Positions 24,704 through 33,233 of a DNA stretch of 64,000 nt are shown piece by piece. Source of the stretch: Bacillota bacterium (GTDB lineage Bacteria > Bacillota > UBA4882 > UBA8346); assembly GCA_023400055.1 (NCBI GenBank), contig JAEXFN010000020.1, forward strand, positions 124,001-188,000, in the 5' to 3' direction. A program made the translations under genes and the position numbers. The stretch's first letter is position 1; the number at the start of each line of letters is the position of its first letter. The notes under the pieces were generated by a model. That model saw nothing but the letters and a program-made list of their open reading frames with translations. It did not search any database and had not been told where the DNA came from.

Positions 24704-25603
24704 ATGAGTGAGGCGTTTCGACAAGTTGCGGAAAAAAATGGGCCCTTCGGCCATCTCGTGAAACAACATCCTTGTTTCAACGGTGAGGCCCATTTTAAAT
24801 ATGGCCGGATTCATCTTCCGGTCAGTCCCGATTGTAATATCCAATGCCGGTTTTGCAAACGGGGTTTCAACAAATATGAAAACCGCCCCGGGGTCAGCCG
24901 CGCTTTGTTGACGCCGGCCGCGGCACTGGAAACGGTGGCGCGGGCCGTGCGACTCTGCCCCGATCTGACGGTGGTTGGAATCGCGGGGCCGGGCGACACC
25001 TTGACTACGGATCATGCTTTGGAGACCTTCGCGATGATCCATGCCAAATTTCCCAAACTGATCAACTGTTTAAGTACCAACGGATTGCTGTTGAAGGAGA
25101 AAGCGGAGCGGCTGATGGCGGCCGGCGTTCGCACGGTAACGGTGACGGTGAATGCGGTCGATCATGAGGTGTTGCAGAATATTTGCACGCATGTGCAGTA
25201 CCATGAGCAGTTCCTGGCCGGCGGATACGCCGCCCGATTGTTGATTGCGGCGCAGATCGCCGGCATTCGCAAGATGGTTTCCCTGGGAGCGGCAGTGAAG
25301 ATCAATACGGTGTTAATCCCGGGGCTCAATGACGGGCAGATTGGGCCGATTGCGGCGGTTATGGCAAAGTTGGGGGCTTCGCTCATGAATATCATTCCGC
25401 TGATCCCGCAGCATGAATTGCAGAACCAGCGCGCCCCCGGTTGCGATGAACTGAATGCCGCCCGGCAGGCGGCTGAGCGATACCTGCCGGTATTCCGCCA
25501 TTGCCAGCATTGCCGGGCGGATGCTTGCGGGATCCCTGGGAAGGGGATAGATCTGTCCGAAAAGCTGTATGACGCAACGGCCAATACCTTTTCACATGGC
25601 TGA
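24704..25603 (+). CDS. NifB-family radical SAM protein
   Basis: 299 aa. The radical SAM cluster motif CNIQCRFC is near residues 45-52. It sits in the NifB context: KQHPCFNGEAH before it, KYENRPGVSR after it, and GPGDTL near 105. The C-terminal FRHCQHCRADACGIPG matches the extra cluster motif of NifB. NifB makes the carbide-containing iron-sulfur precursor (NifB-co) of nitrogenase cofactors. Here no nifDK or nifEN lies in the window, so it more likely serves a nitrogenase-like enzyme such as a methylthio-alkane reductase encoded elsewhere; that is inference. A GAGGTG ribosome site stands 8 nt before the ATG. The nifH-like gene follows after 66 nt. Confidence 0.85.
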   Translation: MSEAFRQVAEKNGPFGHLVKQHPCFNGEAHFKYGRIHLPVSPDCNIQCRFCKRGFNKYENRPGVSRALLTPAAALETVARAVRLCPDLTVVGIAGPGDTLTTDHALETFAMIHAKFPKLINCLSTNGLLLKEKAERLMAAGVRTVTVTVNAVDHEVLQNICTHVQYHEQFLAGGYAARLLIAAQIAGIRKMVSLGAAVKINTVLIPGLNDGQIGPIAAVMAKLGASLMNIIPLIPQHELQNQRAPGCDELNAARQAAERYLPVFRHCQHCRADACGIPGKGIDLSEKLYDATANTFSHG

Positions 25604-25669
25604 GCTAAACGAATGGCAGTTAAGCGCTAATGAATATAAAGTTCAGGATGACAAAGGAGTGACTGGGTC

Positions 25670-26548
25670 TTGTCAAAATCGAAGATCAAACAGATTGCGA
25701 TCTACGGCAAAGGGGGCATCGGGAAATCGACGACCACCTCGAATATCAGCGCGGCACTGGCCAAAGCCGGATATAAAGTAATGCAGTTCGGTTGCGATCC
25801 CAAGAGCGATTCCACCAATACGCTGCGCGGCGGCAAATATATTCCGACGGTTCTGGATACTTTGCGGGAGAAAAACGCTGTCAAGGCGGAAGAAGTGCTG
25901 TTTCAGGGCTTTGGCGGAGTGTATTGTGTGGAAGCCGGCGGACCGGCGCCGGGAGTCGGCTGCGCCGGGCGGGGCATCATTACCGCCGTCCAACTTCTGA
26001 AACAACTTAAAGTCTTCGAGGAGTTGGAGCTGGATTTCGTGCTCTATGATGTCTTGGGCGACGTGGTGTGCGGCGGATTCGCGGTGCCGATCCGCGAAGG
26101 AATCGCCGAGCATGTTTTCACCGTTTCATCCGCCGATTTCATGGCGATTTACGCTGCCAACAACCTGTTCAAGGGGATTCAAAAATACTCCAATTCCGGC
26201 GGCGCTTTATTGGGCGGCGTCATCGCCAACTCGATCAACGCGCCCTATGCCAAAGAGATTATCGATGATTTCGTCCACCAGACTCATACCCAGGTCATCG
26301 GTTACGTTCCCCGCTCGGTGACGGTAACCCAGGCGGAGCTTCAAGGCAAAACCACCATCGAGGCGGCTCCCGAGTCCGAACAGGCCAAAATCTATACCAG
26401 ACTCGCCGAGCGGATTGCGGCGCATAGCGAATCCAAAACTCCCTCGCCGCTGGATGTGAAAGATCTGCGGGAGTGGGCGGCCCGTTGGGCCGATCAATTG
26501 CTGGCCCTGGAGACCGGCGAAGTCCGCAGCGTGGCGGCGAGTATTTAA
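25670..26548 (+). CDS. NifH-like ATP-dependent iron-sulfur reductase
   Basis: 292-aa member of the NifH/BchL/CfbC/MarH P-loop family. The Walker A GKGGIGKSTTTSN is at residues 14-26. The two Cys that hold the bridging 4Fe-4S cluster are in GVGCAGRGIITAV (near 103) and LGDVVCGGFAVP (near 138); switch II is the DVLGDVVCGG stretch. Such proteins donate electrons to a NifDK-type partner. None is encoded nearby; instead metNIQ follows directly. Start codon is TTG at 25670 with AAAGGAGTGA upstream. I infer a role in sulfur or methionine salvage from context; nitrogen fixation itself is unlikely on this evidence. Confidence 0.85.
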   Translation: MSKSKIKQIAIYGKGGIGKSTTTSNISAALAKAGYKVMQFGCDPKSDSTNTLRGGKYIPTVLDTLREKNAVKAEEVLFQGFGGVYCVEAGGPAPGVGCAGRGIITAVQLLKQLKVFEELELDFVLYDVLGDVVCGGFAVPIREGIAEHVFTVSSADFMAIYAANNLFKGIQKYSNSGGALLGGVIANSINAPYAKEIIDDFVHQTHTQVIGYVPRSVTVTQAELQGKTTIEAAPESEQAKIYTRLAERIAAHSESKTPSPLDVKDLREWAARWADQLLALETGEVRSVAASI

Positions 26549-26636
26549 GGGGATTCTCAAAGCGAGATTAATCCGGTTATTGCGGAAGATATTAGGCGCG
26601 GCCTTCGGCAGCTATCAATGAAAGGAGGTGATTCAG

Positions 26637-27401
26637 ATGATTACGATTACCGGTCTGAGCAAGAGTTTCGTCACTTCCAATGGCACCGTGACGGCCTTGC
26701 GTAATATTAACCTCCAGATCCAGCAGGGGGATATCTTCGGAGTCATCGGTTTCAGCGGCGCCGGGAAGTCGACCTTGATCCGTTGCCTGAACCGCTTGGA
26801 GGAACCGGATTCCGGAACGATTTCCATCGGCGATCAGGAAATTACTCGTTTAAATAAAGAACAGTTACGGGAGGCCCGTAAAAAGATCGGCATGATCTTC
26901 CAGCACTTTAACTTGTTTGACGCCAGGACTGTCTTCGGCAACATCGCCTTCCCGCTGGAAGTGGCGGGTTACAGCCAATCGCAGATCAAAGCGCGGGTCG
27001 AAGAGCTATTGGAGCTGGTTGAGCTGACCGATAAAACCAACGCCCATCCGGCACAGCTGAGCGGCGGCCAAAAGCAGCGGGTCGGAATCGCCAGGGCTTT
27101 GGCCAACAATCCGGAAGTCCTGCTCAGCGACGAAGCTACTTCGGCGCTGGACCCCAAAACTACCTATTCGATTCTGGAGCTATTACGGAATATTAATGCC
27201 AAGTTGCATTTGACGATCGTCTTAATCACTCATGAAATGGATGTGCTGCGCCGGATTTGCAACAATGTGGCGGTGATTGAGGATGGCGTCATCACCGAAC
27301 AAGGGCCGGTGACGGAGCTTTTCGCCCATCCGCAGACCGATACGACCCGGTTGTTTGTGCAAAGCGACAGCGAGTTGCAGCGAATCCAATATTCCATATG
27401 A
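26637..27401 (+). CDS. metN: Methionine ABC transporter ATP-binding protein, without NIL domain
   Basis: 254-aa ATPase of the MetN type. Walker A is GFSGAGKSTLIR, the signature is LSGGQKQRVGIARAL, and Walker B is VLLSDEATSALDP. MetN is usually about 340 aa with a C-terminal NIL domain that binds methionine for trans-inhibition. This protein stops about 20 residues after the ATPase core, so that feedback domain is absent. The ATG at 26637 is 8 nt after AAAGGAGG; an in-frame GTG inside that site is rejected. It lies 88 nt after the nifH-like gene with no terminator visible, so it is probably in the same operon. Confidence 0.9.
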   Translation: MITITGLSKSFVTSNGTVTALRNINLQIQQGDIFGVIGFSGAGKSTLIRCLNRLEEPDSGTISIGDQEITRLNKEQLREARKKIGMIFQHFNLFDARTVFGNIAFPLEVAGYSQSQIKARVEELLELVELTDKTNAHPAQLSGGQKQRVGIARALANNPEVLLSDEATSALDPKTTYSILELLRNINAKLHLTIVLITHEMDVLRRICNNVAVIEDGVITEQGPVTELFAHPQTDTTRLFVQSDSELQRIQYSI

Positions 27402-27416
27402 GGTTGCTGAGAAAAC

Positions 27417-28085
27417 ATGATCAATGATCTTCTGTCTTTACTGAGTGCCGGTTTTGGTGAAACGATCTATATGGTTTTATTGTCGACCCTGGCCGCGTTA
27501 ATCCTGGGATTGCCGCTGGGGGTGGCGCTGGTGGTCACCACCAAAGGACATATCATGGAATGGGCCGGTTTCAATCGGGTCATCAGTACATTGGTGAATG
27601 TGTTCCGGTCCTTTCCCTTCATTATTCTGATCGTGATTTTGCTGCCGTTATCGCGGCTGTTGATCGGGACCACGCTGGGTTCCACCGCGGCGGTGGTCCC
27701 TTTGGCTATCGGGTCCGCGCCTTTTCTGGCCCGGATCATCGAAAACAGCATAAAGGAGGTGGATCGCGGCAAAATCGAAGCCGCCCTGGCCATGGGGGCC
27801 AAATCGGCCACGATCATCTGGCGGGTGCTGATTCCCGAAGCTTTACCCTCCCTGATTCGCGGCGTTACGTTAGCGGTGATTACCATCACCGGCTTTACCG
27901 CAACCGCGGGGGCCATCGGTGCCGGCGGGCTGGGCAGCCTGGCCATCCGCTTCGGGTATATGCGGTACCGGGATGACGTACTCTTCGCTACAGTAGTGGT
28001 GTTGATTATTTTGGTTCAGGCCATTCAGTGGGCAGGGAACCGAATCGCTAACCGGATCGAGAGAAAACGCTTCAACAATCAATAA
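27417..28085 (+). CDS. metI: Methionine ABC transporter permease
   Basis: 222-aa inner-membrane permease with five to six hydrophobic segments. The ATPase-docking EAA loop reads EAALAMGAKSATIIWRVLIP (near residues 121-140). The length and the pattern LVNVFRSFPFIILIV match MetI. It starts 15 nt after metN and ends 35 nt before metQ. Confidence 0.93.
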   Translation: MINDLLSLLSAGFGETIYMVLLSTLAALILGLPLGVALVVTTKGHIMEWAGFNRVISTLVNVFRSFPFIILIVILLPLSRLLIGTTLGSTAAVVPLAIGSAPFLARIIENSIKEVDRGKIEAALAMGAKSATIIWRVLIPEALPSLIRGVTLAVITITGFTATAGAIGAGGLGSLAIRFGYMRYRDDVLFATVVVLIILVQAIQWAGNRIANRIERKRFNNQ

Positions 28086-28120
28086 TTCCCCAATCAAATA
28101 GAAAAAGGATGGTTGGTAAA

Positions 28121-28915
28121 ATGAAAAGAGTTTATTATTTATTATTGGCGGTTTTCGCCATCGCTACAGTGTTTGCGGGGTTTGCGGCCGCCGATAATGT
28201 TACCCTCAAGGTGGGCGCCGCCGTAGTTCCCCACGCCGAGATTTTGGAAGCCGTCAAACCGGTCCTGAAAAATGAAGGAATCGACCTGCAGATCGTGGTG
28301 CTGGACGACGAGGGCCAGTTAAACCCGGCCCTGGCCGACAAACAGATCGATGCCAATTATTTTCAGCATGTGCCATACTTGGAATCGGTCTCCAAGGAGA
28401 AAGGTTACCAATTCGCGGTGGTCGGTAAGATTCATGTCGAACCCATCGGTTTTTATTCGACCAAGATCAAATCCAAAAGTCAACTGAAAAACGGCGCCAA
28501 AATCGCCATCCCCAACAATCCTTCCAATGAGTTCCGCGCCTTAGTGCTATTACAAGCGAACGGCCTCATCCAATTGAAAAAAGGTTTGCCGGCTTACCAA
28601 GCCACTCCGCAGGATATCGCCTCCAATCCCAAAAAGCTGCAGTTCGTGGAGATCGAGGCGGCCCAGCTCACCCGGAGCCTGCCTGATGTGGATGGCGCCA
28701 TCATCAATACCAATTTTGTCCTGGATGCCAAGATCGATCCCAACAGCGCCCTTTTCCGGGAGAACGCCAATTCGCCGTACGCCAACGTGATCGTGGTCCG
28801 CAAAGGCGACGAAAACCGCCCGGAGATCAAAAAACTGGTGGCCGCCCTGCAAAGTCCGGCCGTTAAAAAGTTTATCCTCGATAAATACAAGGGTTCGGTA
28901 GTACCGGCGTTTTAA
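28121..28915 (+). CDS. metQ: Methionine-binding protein (NlpA/MetQ family), non-lipidated
   Basis: 264-aa solute-binding protein with a signal peptide of about 25 residues ending AGFAAADN. The mature part carries the family pattern: VGAAVVPHAEILEAVKP at the start, LNPALADKQIDANYFQH and later KIAIPNNPSNEFRAL. MetQ in Gram-positive bacteria is normally a lipoprotein, but here no Cys follows the signal peptide. That suggests secretion into a periplasm. The ATG at 28121 is preferred; the ATG at 28109 sits directly on the AAAAAGGA ribosome site. A terminator follows at 28949. Confidence 0.92.
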   Translation: MKRVYYLLLAVFAIATVFAGFAAADNVTLKVGAAVVPHAEILEAVKPVLKNEGIDLQIVVLDDEGQLNPALADKQIDANYFQHVPYLESVSKEKGYQFAVVGKIHVEPIGFYSTKIKSKSQLKNGAKIAIPNNPSNEFRALVLLQANGLIQLKKGLPAYQATPQDIASNPKKLQFVEIEAAQLTRSLPDVDGAIINTNFVLDAKIDPNSALFRENANSPYANVIVVRKGDENRPEIKKLVAALQSPAVKKFILDKYKGSVVPAF

Positions 28916-28948
28916 GTTCTTCAATGGATGAATACGAATGTACGAGTT

Positions 28949-28990
28949 GAAAATGTCCGTTTCACGTTGACGGACATTTTCATTTTCACA
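28949..28990 (+). terminator. metNIQ terminator
   Basis: GAAAATGTCCGT pairs perfectly with ACGGACATTTTC across a 9-nt loop, followed by ATTTTC. Confidence 0.75.
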
Positions 28991-29261
28991 GTGGAAATTT
29001 TGGGGAGTGAAGTTAAAGGTGACCGTTTCATCGAAATTAAAGAAAATGCGACTAGACAAATTAAATCCTTAGCATTATTATAAGAATACATTATTTATGA
29101 AACGGCTCGCCTGTATACTTTGAACGATGGGGCTAAGCCAGGGTTTGTACAGACATTCTAATTTGGGGGGTATGGCGTAAAGAGGATCTTAAACCATAGT
29201 GAATCTAGGGGAAAAACTACTCGAAAGCTAAATCAAATTTAAATTTAAAGGGGTGTTTCTT
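28991..29261. other. Leader region of the second amino-acid ABC transporter
   Basis: About 270 bp without a gene (the gap from the metQ stop to 29262 is about 345 bp). It is AT-rich with a G-rich stretch around 29127-29172 that might be structured. I could not identify a known riboswitch or a clear promoter. The ribosome site AAAGGGG is at 29247-29253. Confidence 0.4.
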
Positions 29262-30044
29262 TTGAAGAGTTTAAAGTTAATCGTGGCCGTCATGCTCTTG
29301 GCGATCATTATGGCCGGCAGTGCCCTGGCGGCATCTCAAGCCAAAAAGACGATATTGGTCGGCACCGAAGGGGTTTACGCACCTTTTACTTATGTCGATG
29401 AAAAAGGCAATTTAACTGGCTATGATGTCGAAGTTGTCAAGGCCATTGCCAAGAAAGCCAACCTGGATGTGAAATTTCTTCCGACCCCCTGGGATAGCAT
29501 GTTTTTAGGACTGGAGACCAAAAAATTTGATCTGATTGCCAATCAAATTGGCAAGAATCCCGATCGTGAAAAGAAGTATCTCTTCTCGGACAGTTATCTG
29601 ATCTCCGGCGCCCAGATCATCGTGAAAGGCGATCGGACCGGAACCATCAATAGTCTGGCCGATCTTAAAGGATTTAAAGTTGGAACGGGCGTCGGCAGCA
29701 ATTACTCGAAAATATTGGAAGATTACAACAACGCCAAAAAAGAATTCGAGATCAAATATTATGATGGCAATCTGACGACCGTATTGCAAGATATCGTCGC
29801 CGGACGGCTGGACGCCACGCTCAACGACCGGTTAACCGTCGGTTATAATGTCAAGCAACTGGGACTCAATGTCAAGTTGGTCGGTAAACCTATCGCGTTG
29901 GTCCCGAGCTTCTTCGTATTTCGCAAAGATAAAGACGGCGAAGAACTAAAAGTCAAATTTGACAAAGCGCTGGCGGAGCTGAAAAAGGACGGTAGCTTGG
30001 TTAAGTTGTCTCAGGAATGGTTCGGTGCTGATTTTACGAAATAG
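29262..30044 (+). CDS. Amino-acid (probably cystine) binding protein of an ABC transporter
   Basis: 260-aa periplasmic binding protein of family 3. The signal peptide ends GSALAASQ, with no lipobox Cys. The mature protein has GVYAPFTYVDEKGNLTGYDV near its start and WDSMFLGLETKKFDLIANQI. These residues are typical of the cystine binders TcyA/FliY, although substrate assignment from sequence is tentative. The start is TTG at 29262 with AAAGGGG 8 nt upstream. It forms an operon with the permease at 30074 and the ATPase at 30787. Confidence 0.88.
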   Translation: MKSLKLIVAVMLLAIIMAGSALAASQAKKTILVGTEGVYAPFTYVDEKGNLTGYDVEVVKAIAKKANLDVKFLPTPWDSMFLGLETKKFDLIANQIGKNPDREKKYLFSDSYLISGAQIIVKGDRTGTINSLADLKGFKVGTGVGSNYSKILEDYNNAKKEFEIKYYDGNLTTVLQDIVAGRLDATLNDRLTVGYNVKQLGLNVKLVGKPIALVPSFFVFRKDKDGEELKVKFDKALAELKKDGSLVKLSQEWFGADFTK

Positions 30045-30073
30045 GTCAAAAATTTTAAAGACGGAAGCGTGCT

Positions 30074-30790
30074 ATGAAACCTTTGTTTGATTTTCAGTTC
30101 ATGATTGCTATCATTCCTGACATTTTGCAGGTAGTTCCGGTCACCCTCAATATTACGGTAGTCGCCATGGTATTGGCCTTGTTCATCGGGTTAGTCACAG
30201 CTTTAATCCGGATCTACCGGATACCTTTGGCGAAGCAATTGGCCGCGCTTTATATCTCATTTACCCGGGGGACGCCATTATTGGTCCAGATTTACCTCGC
30301 CTATTACGGCATTCCCAAAGTGCTCGAATATTTGCAGGTGAACTATGGCTGGAATATTAATGTCGATGGCATTCCAGCCATCGTTTTTATTTATTTTGCC
30401 TTTACCTTGAATGTCGGGGCGTACCTTTCGGAAACCATCCGCGCTTCGATCGAGGCGATTGACAAAGGCCAGATGGAAGCGGCGTTGTCCATTGGGATGA
30501 CCCGGCTGCAAGCAATGCGACGGATTATTCTGCCGCAGGCGGTGGCGATTGCCTTGCCGAGCTTCGGCAATACTTTAATCAGTTTGATCAAGGATACCTC
30601 ATTGGCATTTATGATCTCCGTGGTCGAGATGATGGGCGAGGCCAAGATCCTCGGCGCGCGGGGATTGCAATTCTTTGAAGTATACATTGTGGTCGCATTA
30701 ATGTATTGGGCCATCTGTATCTTGGTGGAACGGGGCGTGGCCGTGCTGGAAACCTTGTCCAAACGGTTTGAAGGAGCGAAAGCGGAATGA
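30074..30790 (+). CDS. Amino-acid ABC transporter permease
   Basis: 238-aa HisM/GlnP-type permease with five hydrophobic segments. The N-terminal pattern SFTRGTPLLVQIYLAYYG and the EAA loop EAALSIGMTRLQAMRRIILP (near residue 135) contact the ATPase. A family-3 binding protein precedes it by 29 nt. The last bases overlap the ATPase start (ATGA), indicating translational coupling. Confidence 0.92.
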   Translation: MKPLFDFQFMIAIIPDILQVVPVTLNITVVAMVLALFIGLVTALIRIYRIPLAKQLAALYISFTRGTPLLVQIYLAYYGIPKVLEYLQVNYGWNINVDGIPAIVFIYFAFTLNVGAYLSETIRASIEAIDKGQMEAALSIGMTRLQAMRRIILPQAVAIALPSFGNTLISLIKDTSLAFMISVVEMMGEAKILGARGLQFFEVYIVVALMYWAICILVERGVAVLETLSKRFEGAKAE

Positions 30791-31524
30791 TTGAGTTGCA
30801 AAATATTCATAAATCGTTCGGCCGAACCGAAGTATTGCAAGACATCGATCTTACGGTGAGACCGGGTGAAGTCGTGGTAATCCTGGGTCCGAGCGGTTCG
30901 GGCAAGTCGACCCTGCTTCGCTGTATAAATTTTTTGGAGAAGCCAGATCAGGGGACCGTCCGCATTGACAATCTGACCGTGAACGCCGCCAGCGCCACCC
31001 GTCCGGCAATCCTGGCATTACGTCAAAAAACGGCGATGGTTTTCCAGCATTACAACTTGTTCCGCAATAAGACTGCGCTCGAAAATGTAATGGAAGGCTT
31101 AATTACGGTCAAGCGATTGCCCAAACCAGAAGCATTGGTCAAAAGTACCTACTTCCTGGAGAAAGTCGGACTCCAGGACCGGTTGCATTTTTATCCGGCC
31201 CAGTTATCCGGGGGACAGCAACAACGGGTGGGGATCGCCAGAGCCCTGGCCATGGAACCGCAAGCGATCTTGTTCGATGAACCGACCTCGGCGCTCGATC
31301 CCGAGTTAGTCGGCGAAGTGCTGGAAGTAATGAAATCGCTGGCCCGGGAAGGAATGACCATGCTGGTAGTGACGCATGAGATAAATTTTGCCCGGGAGGT
31401 CGCCAGCCATATTGTTTTCATGGATAATGGGATGATCGTCGAGAAAGGGACGGCGACGTCATTCTTTAGTCATACTCATTCCGAACGGACCAAACAATTC
31501 TTGCAACGGGTACGAGTCTTTTAA
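30787..31524 (+). CDS. Amino-acid ABC transporter ATP-binding protein
   Basis: 245-aa GlnQ/TcyC-type ATPase. Walker A is GPSGSGKSTLLR (near residue 34), the signature is LSGGQQQRVGIARAL, and Walker B is AILFDEPTSALDPE. The H-loop histidine is in VVTHEINFA. It energises the permease encoded just upstream. A GC-rich inverted repeat follows at 31570. Confidence 0.93.
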   Translation: MIELQNIHKSFGRTEVLQDIDLTVRPGEVVVILGPSGSGKSTLLRCINFLEKPDQGTVRIDNLTVNAASATRPAILALRQKTAMVFQHYNLFRNKTALENVMEGLITVKRLPKPEALVKSTYFLEKVGLQDRLHFYPAQLSGGQQQRVGIARALAMEPQAILFDEPTSALDPELVGEVLEVMKSLAREGMTMLVVTHEINFAREVASHIVFMDNGMIVEKGTATSFFSHTHSERTKQFLQRVRVF

Positions 31525-31569
31525 AACCTTTGCTTACTCCGAAAGCCGGCATGGAAGTCGTCTTTCAAG

Positions 31570-31598
31570 AGTCCGTCGGTGCTACCGACGGACTTTCG
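31570..31598 (+). terminator. Probable terminator hairpin after the amino-acid ABC operon
   Basis: AGTCCGTCGGT / ACCGACGGACT, an 11-bp perfect stem with a GCT loop. It is followed only by TTTC, so the T run is weak. Confidence 0.55.
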
Positions 31599-31691
31599 GT
31601 CATGGGTCAAAGCTGCCATTCTCATGCTCCGTTTCCTTGCGGAGCTAACTTGATCATGATAACTGGGCAAATCTTCACGCCAATCCAGTGG

Positions 31692-32339
31692 CTAAATCCG
31701 GATCAGCGCGAAGCAGATTAATAAAATTCCAGGCAAAATTGATAATAGTTTTTCATTGATCCTTAGTTGAGATACAAAACGTTCTCCAATATACGTACCA
31801 ATGTACAAGAGCAGCAATTGCATCAATCCGACGCTCACCGGTATCAGGAGAGAATGAAACCCCATCAAGGCGCTGCCGATCCCGACGCCGATCGCATCCA
31901 CGGATAGCGCCAGCCCTAATAATAATGATTCGGAAGTGTCAATCGAACCGGAGCGATCTCGGTCAAATTCAACCGGATTTTTAACCACATGGATCGTTAT
32001 TCCCAGCGACTTGATGACTATCTTTAGCAGGGTGGGATCCGGCGCCACGTCGCTTGCGCTTGCCGGTTCCGGAGTGTTTTTTACCAGAGCTTGAATAATG
32101 ATCCAAACGCCCATCAATATTAAGATAGAAAGTCCGATCAGTTTGGCCACCATGGGCGATAATAAATTGGCCATGGTACGCCCGAGCAGAATGGAGCAGC
32201 CGGAGTAGAGAATGGAGAAGAAGCAGATGAGTAACTTGGAATGAAAAGGAATTTTGATCTTGCGCATGCCGTAAATTAAACCGACGCCTAAAGCATCCAA
32301 ACTCAGGGAAAAAGCCAGCAGAATAATGGTCAATAACAT
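31692..32339 (-). CDS. ytaF: YtaF-like sporulation membrane protein (MntP-related)
   Basis: 215-aa membrane protein with six hydrophobic segments in two symmetric halves, starting LSLDALGVGLIYG and ALSVDAIGVGIG. It has the central hydrophilic loop GITIHVVKNPVEFDRDRSG with an EF-like acidic run. The architecture and motifs fit YtaF, a relative of the MntP manganese exporter found in spore formers. The ATG at 32339 lies 7 nt after AGGAG; the ATG at 32345 is too close to it. Transport of a cation is likely from the family, but the substrate is not known. Confidence 0.8.
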   Translation of the reverse strand: MLLTIILLAFSLSLDALGVGLIYGMRKIKIPFHSKLLICFFSILYSGCSILLGRTMANLLSPMVAKLIGLSILILMGVWIIIQALVKNTPEPASASDVAPDPTLLKIVIKSLGITIHVVKNPVEFDRDRSGSIDTSESLLLGLALSVDAIGVGIGSALMGFHSLLIPVSVGLMQLLLLYIGTYIGERFVSQLRINEKLLSILPGILLICFALIRI

Positions 32340-32551
32340 AAACATGCTCCTGTTGAGTGAGAATGAACCCTTTCATTATGCTTCTGGAATAGTCTATGAT
32401 CCCCGGATAAATTTTGTGAATACGCTAAATCTCCTCATTGTGCGAGGAACGCTTGGTAGGATTCGCTAAAAGGATGACGAATTGTTTATAGAAAATAAAA
32501 TAGTAGGGGAAACCATCGGGTTCTATTTAAAATATAAAGGAGAGAAATCGC

Positions 32552-33082
32552 ATGCGGTTCGGATTTTTATTTCATGAAGTTTTTTGGGGCGTTTTCTTGA
32601 TTATTCTCGGCATTTCGATGGTAATAAAAGTTTTATTCCATTTAAACATCCCTTTGTTTCGGGTGGCGCTGGCTTTTTTGCTGATCTATGCCGGTATTAG
32701 CGCCTTGATGGGGGGATTCGCTGCCAAGCCGCAACCCGCGAACGACATCTTCTTTAATGACAGCCGGATTCATGTGGTGGAGCCGCAAGCGAAATATAAC
32801 ATCTTCTTTGGCAAGGGGACCATCGATCTCTCCGATGCGAACCTGACGGATACGCCGATCGAGATTAACACGATTTTTGGGGCGGGTATCATCAAGATCA
32901 ATCCCAACCTCCCGGTAAAGGTCAATCTCGACGCGGCCTTCGCTGGTGCGCGAACCCCCGATGGCAATACGATATCTTTCGGTAACTATAGTTACCATTC
33001 CCCGAAGTATAAAGCGGGGGAGAGACACCTCGAAATTAACGCCCATGTCGTCTTCGGCGGCCTCGAACTGGTGACGGATTGA
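32552..33082 (+). CDS. LiaF-like cell-envelope stress protein
   Basis: 176 aa. Two hydrophobic segments at the N-terminus (residues 5-30 and 33-58) are followed by a beta-rich C-terminal domain with NIFFGKGTIDLSD and INTIFGAGIIKIN. These repeated strands are typical of the LiaF/YvqF C-terminal (DUF2154-type) domain. LiaF restrains the LiaS kinase in Bacillus; no LiaRS-type system lies next to it here. AAAGGAGAGA precedes the ATG. Confidence 0.75.
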   Translation: MRFGFLFHEVFWGVFLIILGISMVIKVLFHLNIPLFRVALAFLLIYAGISALMGGFAAKPQPANDIFFNDSRIHVVEPQAKYNIFFGKGTIDLSDANLTDTPIEINTIFGAGIIKINPNLPVKVNLDAAFAGARTPDGNTISFGNYSYHSPKYKAGERHLEINAHVVFGGLELVTD

Positions 33083-33233
33083 GCCGGGAACGCATCCCCG
33101 GTTCATTGGCTCCACAATACTCCTTGAATCGGGCTTGAAAAACAGTTTATAATCAGTTTATATAGCGAATTTGAAAATAACCGGCTTTGGGAAATAACAC
33201 GACCCGGTCCGGCGACCGGAAATCGAGGCAGGG

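Noticed and set aside
24704..26548. A nitrogen fixation cluster
   Set aside because: Only NifB-like and NifH-like proteins are present. No nifD, nifK, nifE, nifN or molybdate transport genes lie in the window, and metNIQ follows directly.
26549..26636. S-box or T-box in front of metNIQ
   Set aside because: The gap is only 88 nt and contains none of the conserved sequences of either class. The S-box of the window is at 55.65 kb.
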